Source: Candidatus Uhrbacteria bacterium (GTDB taxonomy: Bacteria; Patescibacteriota; Patescibacteriia; 2-12-FULL-60-25). Taken from it: a stretch of 33,058 nucleotides of DNA. Made by a program: the position numbers and the translations under genes. The notes below the pieces were generated by a model, which was given only the letters and a program-made list of their open reading frames with translations, did no database searches and was not told where the DNA came from. The stretch is taken from the NCBI GenBank assembly GCA_018499965.2, contig JAHBAS020000027.1, forward strand, positions 1 to 33,058. The letters run 5' to 3'. This document shows, piece by piece, positions 31,376 to 33,058 of this stretch (its first letter is position 1; each line of letters opens with the position of its first letter).

Positions 31376-31382
31376 CACGCCT

Positions 31383-32558
31383 ATGAAATGGAACGGTTTT
31401 TCTTCAGATATGCGTTTTGCGCTTATCACCCTTGCGGCTTCGATCGCGGGTGGGGCGTGTGCAGGAGCGATGGCAGGGTGGATGGTTGCGGATTTTCCTG
31501 TGACCGTGTACATCCCTCCCTCTGTATCCGCTTCTTCCACTTCCTCCTCTTCCTCTTCGACTTCGCTCGTTGCTCCGGAAGTAACGTTGGTCAATGTAGA
31601 TCCGGAATCGCCTGAATTGATCGTTCCTCCGGCGTTTACGGAACGTCGAACGAGTCCGGCGGCTACGGTATATCGCACGCCTTCGAAGAATGTGACGATC
31701 TATCGTGATGCGGATGCCTTGGCGCAAGCCGTGGCCGTCACATCTGACGGATGGTACGTGGTTCCTCTTGAGACGGTGAAGAACGTTCCAATCGCGGAAT
31801 TGGTGATTTGGCAGGACGGTCCGCATGCGGTTTCAAAAGGCATTGCAGATGCGCGTGGATCCGTGGCGTTTTTAAAGACGGATATCCATAACGGATCCGC
31901 ACCGAGCTTTGCTCGTTTTCAAGATGTGACGCGCGGTATGGCGGTATGGATTGAGCGTCGTCCAGGAAATTTTGAATCGATGATTATTACGGCATTAGGT
32001 CGTGATATTGAACAGCTACAGGGCGTTTCCAGTGATATTGCTGCCCGACGTGGCTCGCTTTCTGGGATGCTTCGAGCAGGGGACGTCGGATCTCCAGTAT
32101 GGGGGACGAATGGTTCGCTCGTTGGTCTCATGGAGGGGATGCCAGATGGTCACGCGCGCTTTATTCCGTCTTCTGCATGGGCTCCGTCGCTGTTCGGTAT
32201 TTTTTCCGATGGCGTGATCATGCACGCTTCCCTTGGTGTGCAGACCGTGGATTTAGCGAATACGCGTTTGGTTGAGCCAGGGAAAATTCCAACGCGTGGT
32301 GCGCTTATCGTTGGGAATAAAGAGAAAGGCGTTTCCGGCGTCCTTGCGGATTCTCCGGCAGCAAAGGCGGGATTGCGCGATGGTGACGTGATTCAGTTGG
32401 TGGATCGTGATATCCTAGACGGGCGAGCGGATCTCGGAGAGATCTTGGTCCAGTACAAACCAAATGCTTCGGTGAAGCTTACCATCCTTCGTGACGGGTT
32501 AAGCATGGAAATGTCCGTAGCGCTCGGAAGCAAGGTGATGAGCTCCGCAATGAAATAA
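31383..32558 (+). CDS. Membrane-anchored HtrA-like protein with erased catalytic triad, plus PDZ
   Basis: This 391-residue protein has an N-terminal transmembrane helix (about 11-37), a Ser-rich linker, a trypsin-like domain (about 100-275) and a PDZ domain (about 285-385, with SGVLADSPAAKAGLRDGDVIQLVD). Compared with DegS/DegP, all three catalytic positions are changed: the TNxHV segment reads VPLETV (about 127-132), the DLAVLK segment reads SVAFLK (Asp to Ser160), and GNSGG reads GDVGS (Ser to Val235). The fold is otherwise well kept (GSLVGLMEG after the site). A peptide-binding or sensor role in the envelope is more likely than proteolysis. It lies upstream of the Wzz-like gene, separated by a heptad repeat. 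Confidence 0.75.
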   Translation: MKWNGFSSDMRFALITLAASIAGGACAGAMAGWMVADFPVTVYIPPSVSASSTSSSSSSTSLVAPEVTLVNVDPESPELIVPPAFTERRTSPAATVYRTPSKNVTIYRDADALAQAVAVTSDGWYVVPLETVKNVPIAELVIWQDGPHAVSKGIADARGSVAFLKTDIHNGSAPSFARFQDVTRGMAVWIERRPGNFESMIITALGRDIEQLQGVSSDIAARRGSLSGMLRAGDVGSPVWGTNGSLVGLMEGMPDGHARFIPSSAWAPSLFGIFSDGVIMHASLGVQTVDLANTRLVEPGKIPTRGALIVGNKEKGVSGVLADSPAAKAGLRDGDVIQLVDRDILDGRADLGEILVQYKPNASVKLTILRDGLSMEMSVALGSKVMSSAMK

Positions 32559-32575
32559 GAAGGGTTATGGGGAGC

Positions 32576-32630
32576 GGGTAGGGGGTAGCATTTTCTACCC
32601 ACCACCCTCTACCCACCACCCTCTACCCAC
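32576..32630. repeat. Heptad repeat with G-quadruplex pattern on the minus strand
   Basis: GGGTAGGGGGTAG, a short A/T loop, then two exact tandem copies of the 14-mer CTACCCACCACCCT (32595-32622) and a third partial copy. The arms can pair. The minus strand shows GGG TAGA GGG TGGT GGG in series. It ends five bases before the ATG of the Wzz-like gene. Confidence 0.95.
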
Positions 32631-32634
32631 TAAC

Positions 32635-33058
32635 ATGTCTCGTCCAAACTACGTACGTATCGTCGCGCTTTCCTGGCGTCAGGTCGTCCTGATGACGGTG
32701 CTCGGGTGTGTACTCGCTCTCGGATTTTCATTCGTTCAGCCATTTCAGTATTCAAGTACAGTCAAGCTTTTAATCACGCAAACGAATCCGACTGGATTGG
32801 ATCCGTATACCGCGATCAAATCTACGGAACGTATCGCACAGAACTTGAGCGAGATCATTTATACGACCGCATTTTTTTCAGCCGTCGTGGATGATGCGTC
32901 GATTGACATGACGGCGTTTCCAACGGATGAGATCAAGAAGCGTCGCGCCTGGCGGGATACGATCGAAACCGCCGTGGAGCCTGGCACGGGTATCATGACG
33001 ATTGTGGCGTATCATCGGGATCGAAATCAAGCGACGAATTTAGCTGTACGAACCGCGA
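32635..33058 (+). CDS. Wzz/YveK-like polysaccharide chain-length protein (3' end off window)
   Basis: The ATG at 32635 opens a frame of 141 codons that runs off the window. Residues about 14-35 form a transmembrane helix, followed at once by FQYSSTVKLLITQTNPTGLD, the typical beta-strand entry of Wzz/capsular export regulators, and a helical periplasmic-type region (TAIKSTERIAQNLSEIIYT). A second transmembrane helix would be expected beyond the edge, perhaps with a tyrosine kinase domain. The family controls O-antigen or capsule chain length, which fits with the phosphohexomutase upstream. No Shine-Dalgarno sequence precedes it; the C-rich heptad repeat does. Confidence 0.7.
   Translation, partial: MSRPNYVRIVALSWRQVVLMTVLGCVLALGFSFVQPFQYSSTVKLLITQTNPTGLDPYTAIKSTERIAQNLSEIIYTTAFFSAVVDDASIDMTAFPTDEIKKRRAWRDTIETAVEPGTGIMTIVAYHRDRNQATNLAVRTA

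Noticed and set aside
21739-32630. CRISPR array or classical REP elements as explanation of the intergenic repeats
   Set aside because: Units are 7-14 bases without spacers, and no cas gene or RAYT transposase is visible.

Overview
The window reads as bacterial chromosome from a member of the Patescibacteria (Candidate Phyla Radiation, Parcubacteria-like). This assignment rests on several points. The genome is gene-dense and of medium GC. Many genes are small or single-copy membrane or surface proteins without clear families. One surface protein carries a YYFTD/LVFP/YFSWF-type domain that I recall mainly from CPR proteins. Many genes have a -10 box 6-9 bases before the ATG and no Shine-Dalgarno sequence, which implies leaderless transcripts. 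TGA is used as a stop, so the code is the standard bacterial one (not code 25). No insertion sequence, prophage, CRISPR array or tRNA gene was seen.

Layout. 1-3534 (minus strand): a four-gene envelope operon with its own extended -10 promoter, encoding a polar/membrane protein, an anchored beta-propeller, a DsbA-like protein that has lost its CXXC, and a cysteine-rich secreted protein cut by the window edge. 3582-6717 (minus): clpC and lemA, separated by a perfect inverted repeat that abuts a consensus TATAAT. 6910-12525 (plus): a phosphohexomutase, murI, a secreted beta-helix surface protein, a CobO/BtuR adenosyltransferase and the rseP site-2 protease. 12682-13842: an unrecognised soluble gene with its own Shine-Dalgarno sequence and flanking hairpins. 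14001-17510: pheS-pheT. 17619-23048: a small membrane protein, dnaE with a degraded PHP site, and a membrane-anchored baseplate-J-like protein. 23056-25092: a promoter, a T-box riboswitch and thrS lacking the TGS domain. 25144-27405 (minus): a large coiled-coil protein. 27509-29568 (minus): smpB, ssrA (tmRNA), infC, rpmI and rplT. 29636-33058 (plus): three membrane-associated proteins, one of them an HtrA-like pseudoprotease, then the start of a Wzz-like chain-length protein.

How the parts fit. Most genes serve translation (pheST, thrS, infC, rpmI, rplT), ribosome rescue and proteolysis (ssrA, smpB, clpC), replication (dnaE), or envelope building (murI, phosphohexomutase, rseP, Wzz-like, surface proteins). 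The most unusual features are: (i) a family of intergenic heptad repeats (consensus near CTACCYA) at four loci, two of them with strong G-quadruplex patterns; (ii) a thrS T-box whose space for Stem I is very short; (iii) a tmRNA with an unusually long tag; (iv) a series of enzyme folds with their active sites erased (DsbA-like, HtrA-like, DnaE PHP).
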